A DNA stretch of 64,000 nt, from contig JBLDXI010000021.1 of NCBI GenBank assembly GCA_047495785.1, forward strand, positions 558,001 to 622,000. The letters are read 5' to 3'. Made by a program: the position numbers and the translations under genes. The notes under the pieces were generated by a model. The model saw nothing but the letters and a program-made list of their open reading frames with translations, did no database searches and was not told the origin of the DNA. The stretch comes from Lepidodermella squamata (Eukaryota; Gastrotricha). Shown one piece after another: positions 21,968 to 33,773 of this stretch. The stretch's first letter is position 1; every line of letters begins with the position of its first letter.

Positions 21968-22966
21968 ATGGCCGAAATCGAGACTGACTCTGCACCTGCG
22001 AAACGTGGCCGGGGAAGGCCCCCGAAGGGCGCCGCAACTCCCAAGAAATTGGCTGATGCCGCTGCCACTAGCGACTCACCAGCCGACGAAAAGACTGAAA
22101 ATACCTCACCGAAGAAAGGCGGCGAGGGAGAAGCTAAGCGTGGCCGCGGTCGCCCGCCGAAGGCAAAGGCGGTTGCAGAGGAGAACGGTGCTGCTAATAA
22201 CGCGAATCATGAAGACAATGGACACGAAGTCGCTGCCAAGAAGGAAGAGAGCTCTGGCCCACGCAAACGTGGTCGTCCGTCAATGAAGGCGAAAGCCGCA
22301 AAAGAGGATAGCGGCAACGAAGACGAGTCAAGCACGAGCTCTGAAGACAGCGAAAAGGAAGCTCCGTTGCCTAAGAAGCGCGGAAGGCCATCGATGAAAG
22401 CCAAAGCGCAGGAGAATGGCAATGATGATGGGAATGATGACACCGGAGAAGCTCCCGCTCCCAAGAAGAGAGGACGGCCATCTCTAAAAGGTAAGGCCCC
22501 GGCGGCAGCCAAACCCGCTGCTTCCAGCGAATCGATTGATTCAGCTGCCCCTAAGCGGGGTCGGGGTCGCCCACCGAAGAAGGCTGGCCTCGATGCTGTT
22601 GATGCTGCTCAAGAAGATGATTCTCCTGTTGCCGACGATTCTCACGCTGATAAACCGGTTGCTGTTGAACCTGCTGAATCAGCTATTGAAAAACCAGCAG
22701 AAGATACAGTAGCTAAAGAGCCCGAACCTGTTTCCAATCCGAGCGCTGAAGCTATGGCTGTCGACGCGCCTGTCGAAGAGAAAAAATCTGAAGAAGCGCC
22801 AGTCAACCAAACAATTGAACCCAGCAAAACCGAAGAAACGACCGGCTCGGGTAACGAGACCGATGCGACAGCGCCGGCTGGAAATGAGTCGGACAGCTCG
22901 ACATCTACCAACTCGACTAACAGCGAAGTCGCAGCGCAGATTAGCGCCCCCGCTCCCTCCGACTAA
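21968..22966 (+). CDS. HMGA-like protein with six AT-hooks
   Basis: A single exon encoding 332 aa. Six AT-hook motifs with the GRP core lie at about residues 12-20, 57-65, 99-107, 136-144, 166-174 and 196-205. Three are of the strong KRGRGRPPK type and three of the KRGRPSMK/SLK type. AT-hooks insert into the minor groove of AT-rich DNA, so a nuclear architectural or chromatin role is expected. Spacers are acidic and Ser-rich, and the C-terminal 120 residues form an acidic, Ala/Pro/Glu-rich tail, the layout of HMGA proteins, but longer than the vertebrate ~100-aa form with three hooks. Orthology to HMGA is therefore uncertain; it could also be a lineage-specific multi-hook protein. It is followed 247 bp later by RAD21 on the same strand. 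Confidence 0.85.
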   Translation: MAEIETDSAPAKRGRGRPPKGAATPKKLADAAATSDSPADEKTENTSPKKGGEGEAKRGRGRPPKAKAVAEENGAANNANHEDNGHEVAAKKEESSGPRKRGRPSMKAKAAKEDSGNEDESSTSSEDSEKEAPLPKKRGRPSMKAKAQENGNDDGNDDTGEAPAPKKRGRPSLKGKAPAAAKPAASSESIDSAAPKRGRGRPPKKAGLDAVDAAQEDDSPVADDSHADKPVAVEPAESAIEKPAEDTVAKEPEPVSNPSAEAMAVDAPVEEKKSEEAPVNQTIEPSKTEETTGSGNETDATAPAGNESDSSTSTNSTNSEVAAQISAPAPSD

Positions 22967-23213
22967 CACTCAGTATATCTTGTCAAATTAAATTGTTCAT
23001 TCGCCATTTGATTCGAATGTACCTAATCTTTTGATTACCTATGAATATTAGTGTAGAATATGCTTTGTGCTCCGGTTTTGTTACACATGCTTCTAACGTT
23101 TTGAAGAAGCCTCGAAGTCGTCGAGTTGTTTTGTTTCTCTTTTGTTTCATTTTAGTAAATTTGGACGACTTGAGTGTAAATGCTTGTTTTCGTTTATAGT
23201 GATTTTTGTTGAA

Positions 23214-25044
23214 ATGTTTTATCCGGACTTGGTGCTGAGCAAGCGCGGCCCACTTGCCAAAATCTGGCTGGCTGCTCACTGGGAAAGGAAACTAACAAAG
23301 GCTCAGATCTATGAAACGAACATTCCTGAGAGCGTGAGCGCTATCCTACGGCCTAAGGTGAGTAGAAAGGAGAGGTAACTGACGATATGATAATAATTTG
23401 TAACGCTTTTGTAGGTAAAACTGGCTTTGCGCACATCTGGCCATTTGTTGCTTGGAGTCGCTCGCATCTACCAGCGAAAAGCTACCTACCTTCTTTTCGA
23501 CTGCAACGAGTTCTTGTCTAAGACGCATCGCACCGCAATGAAAGCTATGGCAGAAGCAGTAGCTGAGCTTGCAGGCACCCATGTCCCCGCGATTGACATA
23601 GCCGGCCCCGAAGTTGCTGTCGCGCCTTCTGCTATCGAACTTCGTGCACCGTCGGGACTTGCTAAACAGCTAGCCGACTCATTCTTGCCCATCAATCTAC
23701 CAGATATGCTCTTCCCAATGGAGTGAGTTCGAATTTTTGAAGTTTTAAGGAGGATTTTGTAATTTCTTGTTTTGTTTTGCTAGAATGGGAATACCGCAAT
23801 TTGAAGAGGATCTTGATTACCTGACGATGGCTATTCCTATCGAGGAGCCCCGGCTTTCACGAGTTGACGTCGAATTGTCTCAGCGCATTGAAGACGACGG
23901 GTTTGGAGTGATTCCCGAAGAAGAAATGGCCGCACCGCCGCTTTTCGGTGACACTACTATGGGTGATACGACATTGCGGCCTTCGATTTTCGCCCCGGAC
24001 GAGTCGGTTACCGAACGGACGGACGATGGCATGACAACTATGGTTACGGACGATCGAAGTGCTTTCGTCGTGCCCATCGCTGCTTTCGATTCAACTATGG
24101 TAACTACCACCACTGCTGTATCGCGACCTCAAGCCGCCTCGACTACGACAGCTGAGCCCTCGAAGGCGAAGCGGCGTGACATTGCGACCAGGCGTAAACC
24201 GATTGTTGTCGATAAGGAAACCGTTATTCCTGGAGATCAGCTGAAAAATCAGTTGGTGACCACCCGAGATACGATGATCCCATTCACTCTCGCACCCGCG
24301 ACTCGTTTCGCTATGAACATCGAGCGCCATAACCCCCTCCTCCAGCCGAAATACGGTGGTTTGGGTCGATCTATCGACATCTCTCACAAGCTGTATGATT
24401 CGGTATTGGGTCAGCGGAAAATGGTATCGCCCGCACCTCAAATCGTTCCGGAAGTACCCCCGACCCCGTCTTCGGCCGAAATGGAGCAGCCGTCGATGGA
24501 ATTGGGCCGGCCTAGTATGGCTGAGTCGATCCCGCTCCCTTCACCCTCGCCTTTCGACCTAGTCCCACAAGTCATGCCCGAATCTCCGGTGCCGAGTAAA
24601 CGCCGCCGTGAATCACCTGCCGAAGAGATGATGCCTGACATCGACTTCCCGACCCTCATGCCCGAGTCTTTCGTCGCTGATATCGAAATGGCACCGCCGT
24701 CATCTCCCTCTCGCGCTAGCCCAACATCCCCACCACCTCTTGTCATCGAGCCAGCGCGGCCCCCGGCTGAACCCCTCGGCTTGATCGCTAGTACGGTCGA
24801 TCGTCTTTCCGGATATCTGAGTCAACGAATGCCGCTAGTCGCCCCTCTCGATTTCGACGCAGTTCACACTGCAGTTGTTGCTTCGATGGATTCGCAGATT
24901 TCACGCAAATCCGCCGCAGCGTTTTTCTACGCCACCCTACTGGTCGCCAAAAAGAATGCCATTAGTTTGAAACAGGACGAGCCGTATGGTCCGATCTCTC
25001 TTGATAACCCCCTCGAACTCTCTGGTCCGCAGGAGGTTATGTAA
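23214..25044 (+). CDS. RAD21: Cohesin kleisin subunit RAD21/SCC1
   Basis: Three exons (23214-23357, 23415-23722, 23784-25044; introns 57 and 61 bp) encode 570 aa. RAD21 closes the SMC1-SMC3 ring and is cut by separase at anaphase. The N-terminal kleisin domain is nearly textbook: [25 protein letters not shown], then [17 protein letters not shown] and [12 protein letters not shown]. The C-terminal winged helix that contacts the SMC1 head is present as [29 protein letters not shown]. The middle is Pro/Glu/Ser-rich and poorly conserved, as usual. The N-terminus is closer to mitotic RAD21 than to meiotic REC8. I did not find a clear separase consensus by eye. AATAAA is at 25403-25408. Confidence 0.94.
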
Positions 25045-25622
25045 AATTAGTCTTAACATCTTCAATTATGCACGACGATAACATTCTTGGCCATGAATGA
25101 AAAATTAACATTTCCGGAGAAATCACAATTAATTTCCCGATTTCGATCAGTCAATTACGGCTTCAATTTATGGCTATCCTTGCTTGTATTTTGCCACAAC
25201 CAAAAATGATTCTCGGTTTTGTATTTTGCCTTCCGATCTTCTATCATGCCATCTTCAGTTGTCTCCATCTGATTTTTATACATTCGCATGCTCAATCTTA
25301 CATCCGCTTCAATTTTGTATTTTGCCTCGTGTTATTAAGATTTTGCTCATGTAGCCGAACGATCTTGTTATAACTGCCTGGAATTTTGATGCATCAATGA
25401 AGAATAAAATGACGTTGTTGTTTTTTCACCCGTGAGTTTTATACAATGTGATTCATTGGAGTAAAAGCGTGTTCATGAAGCAGTTGTTCGGGTGTACAGA
25501 GATGCGCATAAAGGATCTACGTAGAAGCATGTATCACGACTCCTACGTGAACACGTAAATTAAGATGGAAAGAGAAGAACAGTGGAGGCATTGCTTATTC
25601 CTCAAAAATTTTGACACCAGCC
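25045..25622. other. Intergenic region between RAD21 and protease 1
   Basis: Contains the RAD21 polyadenylation hexamer AATAAA at 25403-25408. No RNA gene or repeat recognised. Confidence 0.45.
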
Positions 25623-27401
25623 ATGTTTGTAAAACTGTTCAAAGTTTTAATCGGATCCGCATTGATTTTGGGCTCGGCGAAGGCTCAGTTATCCCGCTCG
25701 GAATCGTTGCAGATTTATGACACTTGCAGCAAACGAATTCAAAGTCCGAACTATCCGAATGGATACAATTCAGACTCATCCTATAGATGGGATATCAGCT
25801 CAGATTCAGACAAAGTATTTACTCGGGATTTCCCAATTTTCATGAATTTTAACACCACCATTTTCAGCTAATCATGGTGACATTTTCTGACATCAATTTG
25901 GATGACACCGGTTGTGACACCTACGTCAGTTTCGTCGACGATACTGATACGGAACTGGTAAGATACTGCGGCACGCAAGCAGATTTACCCGAATCTGTCA
26001 TGGCCAACAGCAATGTTGTCAGTATTATTTTCAACGTCGGGCCATTCCCAGAGCCCGGTAAAAGAGGATTCCGCGCTGACGTCCGCGTTTTCAAGCCTCT
26101 CGAGAAAGTAATGAGGCCAATATCTGTAGCTACGACTACGACAACAGCTAGAGCGGCAACAACAACAACGACCACCACCACAACTACACGGCCAACTACG
26201 ACCACGTATTAGATTTTCTAAACGTTTTAGATTGATTTTACGGGTTTAATTGCTTCGTTAGAACGACCACCACAACTACAACTACCCGAGCAGCTGCTCC
26301 GATTAATGCCGGGGGAAGCTATAGTACTGATCCAAACTGGCGATGTGGTATGCCAAACAACCAGTTGCGTCAGCAAGCGTCGAAAATTATTGGTGGACAG
26401 GCTGCTGCAGTTGGCGAATTTCCATGGTAAATGCGAAAGATGCGCGATAAAATTGAAGTTTAAATTGGCTGATTTAATAGGATGCTTCAGCTGCGCTTTA
26501 ATGATTTCGCTATCTGCGGTGCCTCGTTGATCAACGCCCGATTCGCTATTGGTGCTCTACATTGTTTCGCAGGACAGGAAGCTGCCAACAAGAACAGCTG
26601 GAGGTATGGCGAAGATTTTTATAAAGTTTCTCTATGTTATTTTAAACCATATGCGTTTCTCAGGAACCCGAGCGAAAACTGGTCAGTGACTGCCGGCGCT
26701 CATTTCCGTGGAAGCAATCTCAACTTCAATGCTTCAACGCGTATGATCAAGAAAGTTAATGTGCACCCCGATATTATGACGCAGTGGTCAACTCGAATGT
26801 AAGAGAAACAATACATGATAAGAAATTATAAATAATAATTGGCATTATTATTAGGGATTCATGGTCACCTGAGAGTGGCGCGCATGATATCGTTGTTCTC
26901 GAGCTTGATGCCCCGTTGTATCCAAGCCCTAATATCAGTTACATCTGCATGCCCAGGGACACCGACTACGGCACCCTTGGCGTGGATAGTGCCAATAACG
27001 CCCAAATATTTTGCACAGCCAGTGGTTGGGGAGTAACAACTACCGGCGTCACTCCCACTAATTCGCTGGCCTTGCAAAAGGTCCAGGTCAATTTGGTCGA
27101 CCGGTCAAATTGCCTAGATTTCTATGCAGGCTACAATATTGCCGACGACATGTTCTGCGCCAACAATCTGACTCGCTCAGGCGACAGTTGCCAGGGTGAC
27201 TCTGGCGGTCCGTTGCAATGCCGCAAATTTGTGACCAATTATGGATTCGAGTCTTATGAATTGGCCGGTGTAGTCAGCTGGGGAGTGGGCTGTGGTTTGG
27301 TGACGAAGCCTGGTATCTACACTAACGTTCTGAAATATATGCCATGGATTAAGCAAGTTGTTGGGAGTGAACCTATTTTCTACAAAGGCAGCCTATTTTA
27401 A
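25623..27401 (+). CDS. CUB-domain trypsin-like serine protease 1 (catalytic residues intact)
   Basis: Six exons (25623-25814, 25868-26205, 26262-26426, 26481-26603, 26664-26798, 26855-27401; all introns 53-60 bp) encode 499 aa. Order: signal peptide (FVKLFKVLIGSALILGSAKA), a CUB domain (SPNYPNGYNSDSSYRW), a Thr-rich mucin-like linker, then an S1 protease after a KIIGGQAAAVGEFPW activation site. The triad is complete: H259 in GALHC, D329 in AHDIVVLELD, S434 in GDSCQGDSGGPL. Asp428 at the specificity position predicts cleavage after Lys or Arg. It is a secreted zymogen; the substrate is unknown. Two paralogues at 43123 and 45482 share the CUB-linker-protease layout but have lost the serine. AATAAA at 27463-27468. 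Confidence 0.92.
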
Positions 27402-28893
27402 CTCCAAGACTTTCATATACTAAAAGTTGCTGATATTATTATTATTGAATCGAGGCGGAAGAAATAAAATGCTAAGCAATAATTGGCGGCACTTACTTCA
27501 GGGTAATGATTGCAACAAGATAGCATTACGTATTATAAATATTATTGGCAATATTATTTTTTATTGAGCTAGCTGTGCGCGAAAAGAGAATATCCTAATT
27601 GAATTCAAATTTGCGCACGAGCTTTTTACGTGTAAATGGCAACATTAAGGCAAGCGGAATAAGAGCAAGATGGCTGAAGAGTAACTGCGCATATTTCTTC
27701 ATCTTATTTCCACGCAGTTTTTGTCTCCGCGCAGTGCGCTGTGTCTCGTAGCAGCATCGTTGCAGCTTGTTGTAGCACGATGTGAAATAACAACGACATG
27801 CATTATTAACTTTGGGTAGTCAACATTTAGATCAAATCCATCGGAGGAACGAGGAACACAATAGAGCCGGGGTAAATTGTAACAAATACAGTTCAAGTAC
27901 AGTACCGTGCCTCTCTACTGCAATTGACAAAACTTTTTATTTCAACTGTATCGTCGCTGACTGCCAGATTACCAATGTGGAGTATGGCGGAGGAAATAGT
28001 TCACGAGCTTGAAACTCACTAAAATCACAATTAGACCTCAAAATTGAAATTCAAGTTGTCGCTGTTCGCCAAAATTTACCTACTAATCAATCAATCAACA
28101 GTGAAAAATGCGTCACTTGAATAAGAAAACTGTTTAATCATGCATTGCTCTGATCGGAGAATTCTCCCGCACTTGTTCAGTGAAACCAAGCTTCAAGCTT
28201 CAATAATACACCGAAGTTTATATTTTTGCATTAATTCCGACAGGTGATACGCAAGCGACAGGTGCGCGACGATTCGGATTAATTTGCGCGACGGTTTTGG
28301 CTTCCCTCATTCTGATTGGTCATTTATTGCGAATTCAGTTCAGATCAGCTCAGCCAAAGAAACATTACTGACTCTGAAACGCCGCTGAAACGGAAAACAG
28401 CCCATGTCGTACGGCATCAGACAAAGGGCCTAAACGATCCCCCCGTCGATCGCCCTTATTGCAAGGTACTTTATAGGGGCGTTTCGCGCGCTTTCGCGCG
28501 AAAATTCAAATTTATAAAAACGAAATTGTGCATTATTAAAATTAATTTAATTTAAGGCCCAAAAAATGTTTTTTCAGAATTATATGTGAAAAGCGACTCG
28601 TCACCGGGTCCAAAATAGCTTTTTGAAATGATAATACCAAAACGGCCTTCGAAAATAACTCCAGAAAAGCGAAGACAAATCTTTTGCGCGTAAAACATAA
28701 AGTACTAGTTAGCTGTAGAGCTTTCCCTTATTGAATAGTGCCATCAGATATCTGAGATCACTAGCTGGTTGATTGTGCACTTTTTTGCTGAAATATTTCT
28801 GCTAGTCAGTTCTTGAACCCCCCGCAACCCGCAGCAATCATATCATTCCGCTCTCGTTTCTCTTGCTAGAATTATCTTCATTATCAATTGATA
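27402..28893. other. Intergenic region between protease 1 and Pin1
   Basis: About 1.5 kb. It has the protease polyadenylation hexamer and a CpG-rich inverted repeat (TTTCGCGCG at 28482-28490 with CGCGCGAAA at 28495-28503). A 79-codon open frame at 28316-28555 has no recognisable domain. No WW-domain exon was found, which matters for the Pin1 gene that follows. Confidence 0.45.
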
Positions 28894-29232
28894 ATGTCTC
28901 AAGTCCGATGCAGCCATTTGCTTGTTAAGCATCGCGAATCTCGCCGCCCTTCATCATGGCGCGAACAAAACATTACAAGAAGCAAGGAGGAAGCTTTGGC
29001 TATCATTCAGCAGTACAGAGAAGAGATAGTCAGTGGCAAGGCTACTCTGGGGCAGCTGGCAAAACAATTCAGTGACTGCAGTTCCGCTCAACGTGATGGT
29101 GATCTGGGTGCATTTGGTCGGGGTCAAATGCAGAAACCGTTTGAAGATGCATCGTTTTCGCTCAAGGTCGGAGAACTGAGCCAACCAATTTTTACTGATA
29201 GCGGCGTTCATCTCATACTGCGCACTGCTTGA
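28894..29232 (+). CDS. PIN1: Pin1-type parvulin prolyl isomerase lacking the WW domain
   Basis: A single exon encodes 112 aa that align end to end with the catalytic domain of Pin1: [20 protein letters not shown], then [52 protein letters not shown] and [12 protein letters not shown]. Active-site residues of Pin1 are kept: the phosphate-binding basic loop (K and RR of KHRESRR), the cysteine of SDCSS, and both histidines. The enzyme isomerises phospho-Ser/Thr-Pro bonds. The usual animal Pin1 begins with a ~39-residue WW domain, which is absent here; the ATG lies directly before the catalytic domain. A TTGCTAG acceptor-like site sits 24 nt upstream (28863-28869), and no WW-coding exon was found in the preceding 1.5 kb. 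Confidence 0.93.
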   Translation: MSQVRCSHLLVKHRESRRPSSWREQNITRSKEEALAIIQQYREEIVSGKATLGQLAKQFSDCSSAQRDGDLGAFGRGQMQKPFEDASFSLKVGELSQPIFTDSGVHLILRTA

Positions 29233-29450
29233 AAAATACCTGAAGAGCCAGTTTGATTTATGTGACTTCATATGAACCTTTATCTCAGTGTCGTCAGCGT
29301 AAGACATACTTACCCGTGATTAATTGGAGCTCAACACTGTTGTCATTGCTAAATTTTTGATTCTAGTCCAGCGATATTGTCAAGATGCACAGCATTTAAC
29401 GGACACTGCATTTTTCTCTGCATATTAGGTTTTTATAAGAGATGACATAG

Positions 29451-32450
29451 ATGGCTAGTGCCAGGTTAAATTTAAACAATGGGACACACGGTGCTCACGG
29501 CACCACTAATCTAAACGAAGTTGAGGAGTACAAGCCGAGGAAGTACGATGATTTCGAAACAATATCTTGGCATCGAGACATTGCGCAAAGTCGTGTGCGT
29601 TCTCGACGGCTCAAGCGCGAAAGTAAATCATCATGGATTGGTCGCATCAAAGCATCTTTCGACTCATGGTCTGGGTGGCTGTGCGTTCTTGTTGTCGGGT
29701 GTGTTACGGGTCTTGTAATTGCGTCGATTGATATCGCCACATCGTGGGCCAGCGACTTGAAAAACGGCGTGTGTTCCTACACCTTTTGGTTCAACAAAGA
29801 ACAGTGCTGCTGGACAGATAATACTACATATTTGGAAGGTCTGGACACTTCAAATGGTTGTCAAGGGGTGAGTAAATCCTTTCAAGAATTGTTAGCGTAA
29901 TATTGATCATTTTAATTACAGTGGTCAAACTGGCCGGCGATTTTCGGTGCAACAGGGGAAACCTCAACATTCGTAGCTGGCTATTTTGCGTTCGCTGGTT
30001 GGGCACTATTATTCGCGACGATAGCTACGATGTTTCCTCGAGTATTTGCTCCTTATGCTTCCGGCTCTGGTGTACCCGAGGTTAAAACTATTCTCAGTGG
30101 TTTCATCATGCACGGATTCTTAGGCATGTGGACGTTGCTAATCAAATCCGTCGCCCTGGTTCTCGCTGTCGCGTCGGGCTTAGCCCTCGGCAAGGAAGGT
30201 CCCATGGTTCATATTGGTAGTTGTGTCGGTAATATCGTTGCTCGTCTGTTTCCTAAATACGCGAAAAACGAGGCGAAACGCCGTGAAATTCTTTCTGCTG
30301 CATGTGCTGCCGGTGTCTCGTGCGCTTTCGGTGCCCCGCTTGGCGGGGTCCTTTTCAGTCTTGAAGAGGTGTCCTATTACTTCCCGCTGAAAACTTTGTG
30401 GCGTTCTTTCTTCTGCTCTCTGGTCGCCTTTGTGACTGTCATTATGGTCAATCCTTATGGCACTGATCGTGCTACAATCCTCCAGACGGAATACACTCAT
30501 CCGTATGATTGGCTTGAGTTCATTCCCTTCGCATTACTCGGTATTTTCGGCGGCTTATGGGGATCAATGTTTACTCGGTTAAATATAATGTGGTGTCGGT
30601 ATCGAAAAACATCGGTTTTGGGTCAATATCCCATCTCGGAAGTGATAATGATGACGCTAATTACTGCTCTGGCTACTTTCCCGCTGGTCTACACGCGTTA
30701 CGATACGTCATTCGTAATTCATGCTCTAGTTTCTCAATGTGGAATGGAAGACAAGTCAGATTTGTGCGATTACAAGTATGTGGATGCTCCAGATCGAGGC
30801 AAAGCGATATCGATTATTCCCCACGTCGAACCTGGCCCTCGACTTGCTACGGCTTGTTGGCAACTCGCGCTTGCCTTAGTCATCAAAACTTGTCTAACAA
30901 CATTAACCATTGGAATGAAGGTAATATTTGAAAAAAAAATCAAATTTCTTGGCATGCATTGTTTCAATTTCAGGTACCCGCTGGAATTTACATTCCTTCA
31001 ATGGCCGCCGGGGCTATAACCGGTCGTTTAATTGGTATTATGATGCAATACATCCTTCCGTCGATAAAAGGCTCGCTCATGGAAGACCTGCTTTGCAAGT
31101 CGAAGGGTAACGGTGGCTGCATAAATCCCGGTCTTTACGCTATGGTCGGCGCCGCCGGATTTCTCGGCGGTACGACTCGAATGACAGTCGCTTTGGTCAC
31201 TATTATGATGGAGCTAACAGGCAGTGTTCGTTACATAGTCCCAGTTATGGCCGCAGTAATGATGAGCAAATGGGTTGGCGATGCGTTGGAGCCTCGCGGT
31301 TTCAACGAAGCTCACATCCGCCTTAACGGATATCCTTTCCTCGACAATAAGGAAGAGTTTGTCTACTCAACCCTGGCTGCTGATGCGATGCGGCCGCGGA
31401 AGGGCGATCCTCCACTCGAGGTTCTAACCCAAGATTCTATGACAGTTGATGAAATTGAGGAGATGCTCAGGGTTTCTACGCACAACGGTTTTCCTATCAT
31501 AGTCAGTCGAGATACCCCGTATCTTGTTGGATTCGTTACACGGCGCGAGCTTCGTGAAGCATTAGGTCTGTTATCATTATTAATTACAAAATGGATTAGA
31601 TTTGAATTCAACCTCAAAATTTAGACAAAATGTTAATATTTTTCATGCCCCAAGGCAATTTTTTACTCTTTTGCGTGCGTTTTGACGTTACCGTTTCTCG
31701 CGTGAGCGTGAGCAAAAAGAAGCATAAAGAAATAGTAGAACAAAAACGTATTTTTGAAGGCTGCTTTACTGAAAAATTCGGAAAGTAACAGCGAAATTTT
31801 TGAATTCTCGGCGAATGAAAAAATTGAAAATGTCTAATATTATCGAACTCTTTTTGCAATTTCTAACGTGTTTGGCCAACCTTATGATTTGACATTTTTT
31901 GATCGCTCATTTGCTGATTCGAAATGTGAAGAAAATTGAGAACAAATGGCAGATTTACGCAATTCGAAAATTAATTGAAAATTAAATCATAAATCCAAAT
32001 GATTTATTTTATATTAATGTGATCCTTATTTCAGATTATGCCTTGGCGAATGAAGAAGGCGTTGTTGGCGAATCGAAGGTATTATTCACCGATACTACGC
32101 TCACCTCATCTCAGAGCTATCAAATCGGTGGCAGTGATATTCGCGGCGTTTTGCCGACATCCGCTTCTTTCAGCAACGACGTTGGCGATATTTCAAACAA
32201 CGGCTCAGCAGCGAACGGTGCGCTGGGCGGCCCTGCGCTCGTCCGGCTACGGCGAATCGTCGATTTCTGCCCGATGACGGTCACGGATCAAACGCCGATG
32301 GAAACAGTCACGGACATGTTCCGAAAATTGGGCCTGCGTCAAATGCTCGTAACTCACCACTCGCGTTTGTTAGGAATCATAACGAAAAAAGACGTGTTAC
32401 AACACATTCTTGAGCGGGAAGAAGCTGATGTTCCAATCATATTTAGATGA
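29451..32450 (+). CDS. CLC-3/4/5-type chloride/proton exchanger
   Basis: Four exons (29451-29867, 29922-30920, 30974-31565, 32035-32450; introns 54, 53 and 469 bp) encode 807 aa. The CLC-3/4/5 branch works in endosomes and lysosomes as a 2Cl-/H+ exchanger. Seen here: [14 protein letters not shown], the gating glutamate in GKEGPMVH, the proton glutamate in [28 protein letters not shown], and two C-terminal CBS domains ([11 protein letters not shown]...VGFVTRREL and [15 protein letters not shown]...[13 protein letters not shown]). [15 protein letters not shown] is characteristic of this subgroup. The third intron is the longest host intron in the window. AATAAA at 32729-32734. Confidence 0.94.
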
Positions 32451-33773
32451 TGAGATGATAATGAAAATCGTGTTTTTCAAGACTTATATAAATTATTTTA
32501 TCGCGAGAAAGTAAATATTATCGTGAATCAATCGATATTTCAGTACGTCTGATCGACAACCGTCTCTTGTGTTTTCTTTCGAATTGCATGTTGATCGAAA
32601 GATGGACGACGAGCGTGTCTACTCCTATACCTGTTCTACACTTCGTATTATTCGACGCTTTCGCAATCGTCATTGTATAATTGATAGCGTTCCAAGTTTT
32701 TCTACGAAAACATATTGAGAGATGGGGCAATAAAATGAAGATTTATTTATAAACTCCGTTTTTATCCTGAACTTCTTTTTTTCTTATCTTTTGGCGGTGA
32801 TAAGACAACTGCCTGCAGGGTTATCGTTCGTTGGGTTCAGGGTCCAGCGGGGGTGCTTTTTGTGTGGCGAGATGGCCACTGATTAGGACCCCGAAAGATT
32901 CATTTTGCAGCTCATATGAATAGCCGCGATCATTTTATGGTAGCTCTATTTGCAAGCAGGTAAAAGAAACAAAAAAGTAGCTTACAGCTTTGCACGTGAT
33001 ATTCCCAAAAAAAGTAAATCATGCTACATAATGAAGTCTCTTTAGCATCAGTTAATTAGGAGCCGACGATCTGCTTCGAATCAACCTCGTGTCGCCCTAA
33101 ATTGACTTTCCCGCGACATATTTCATCTGTACTCCCTAACTGACGATCTGCTTAGCATAGGTATAACAAATTTCTGGCTTAGACGGGGCTTCCTTATGCC
33201 ATCTTCTGGAATTTCTTCGGGAAATATTGAATAACACCACGGCAATTTCAATTTCGCTTTGACTCGCCACGATGCTGGCGGAAATGACTTACAGCAGAAA
33301 TATGTTTTTGGCGGAAAAGCTTCAGCGGAAATGCAAAAGCGGAAAGTAGAGAACACGCCACGATGATTTGGCGAGAACGAGGTTACGCGATAAGCGAACG
33401 CTCTAAATTTTTGCTGTGACTTTTATCTCCCACACGATTGTAGGAAGTACCAAAATGCGACTTGATATCATTTCAAGAAAAAGCGCCATTCCGACATCGG
33501 AATTTTTTAAAGTAGGCATCGTATAGCGAATGCCACCGGTGTGTTCTCGGCTAAAAAGATAAAGATAATATCCCTATTTTTGGCTGAAATTTCTTAGGAA
33601 AAAATCGACAGTCTTCCAAATTGACGTTGCTACGAGCTTTGAACCTTCTTGTAACTTGTAACACCTCTTTTTTCGTGAAACCATATTCGGATGTTGGCTT
33701 ACAGACTCAAGACTTCGCTGGTAGTTTTCATTTTCAAAAAAATTATCATGATGTTGCAAATTCACAACTGGCT
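32451..33773. other. Intergenic region between convergent CLC and cysteine-rich gene A
   Basis: About 1.3 kb between convergent genes. It holds the CLC polyadenylation hexamer at 32729-32734. No coding frame with a recognisable domain, no RNA gene. Confidence 0.45.

Noticed and set aside
28316-28555. 79-codon open frame upstream of Pin1
   Set aside because: No domain, no WW motif, and it overlaps the CpG-rich inverted repeat; probably chance.
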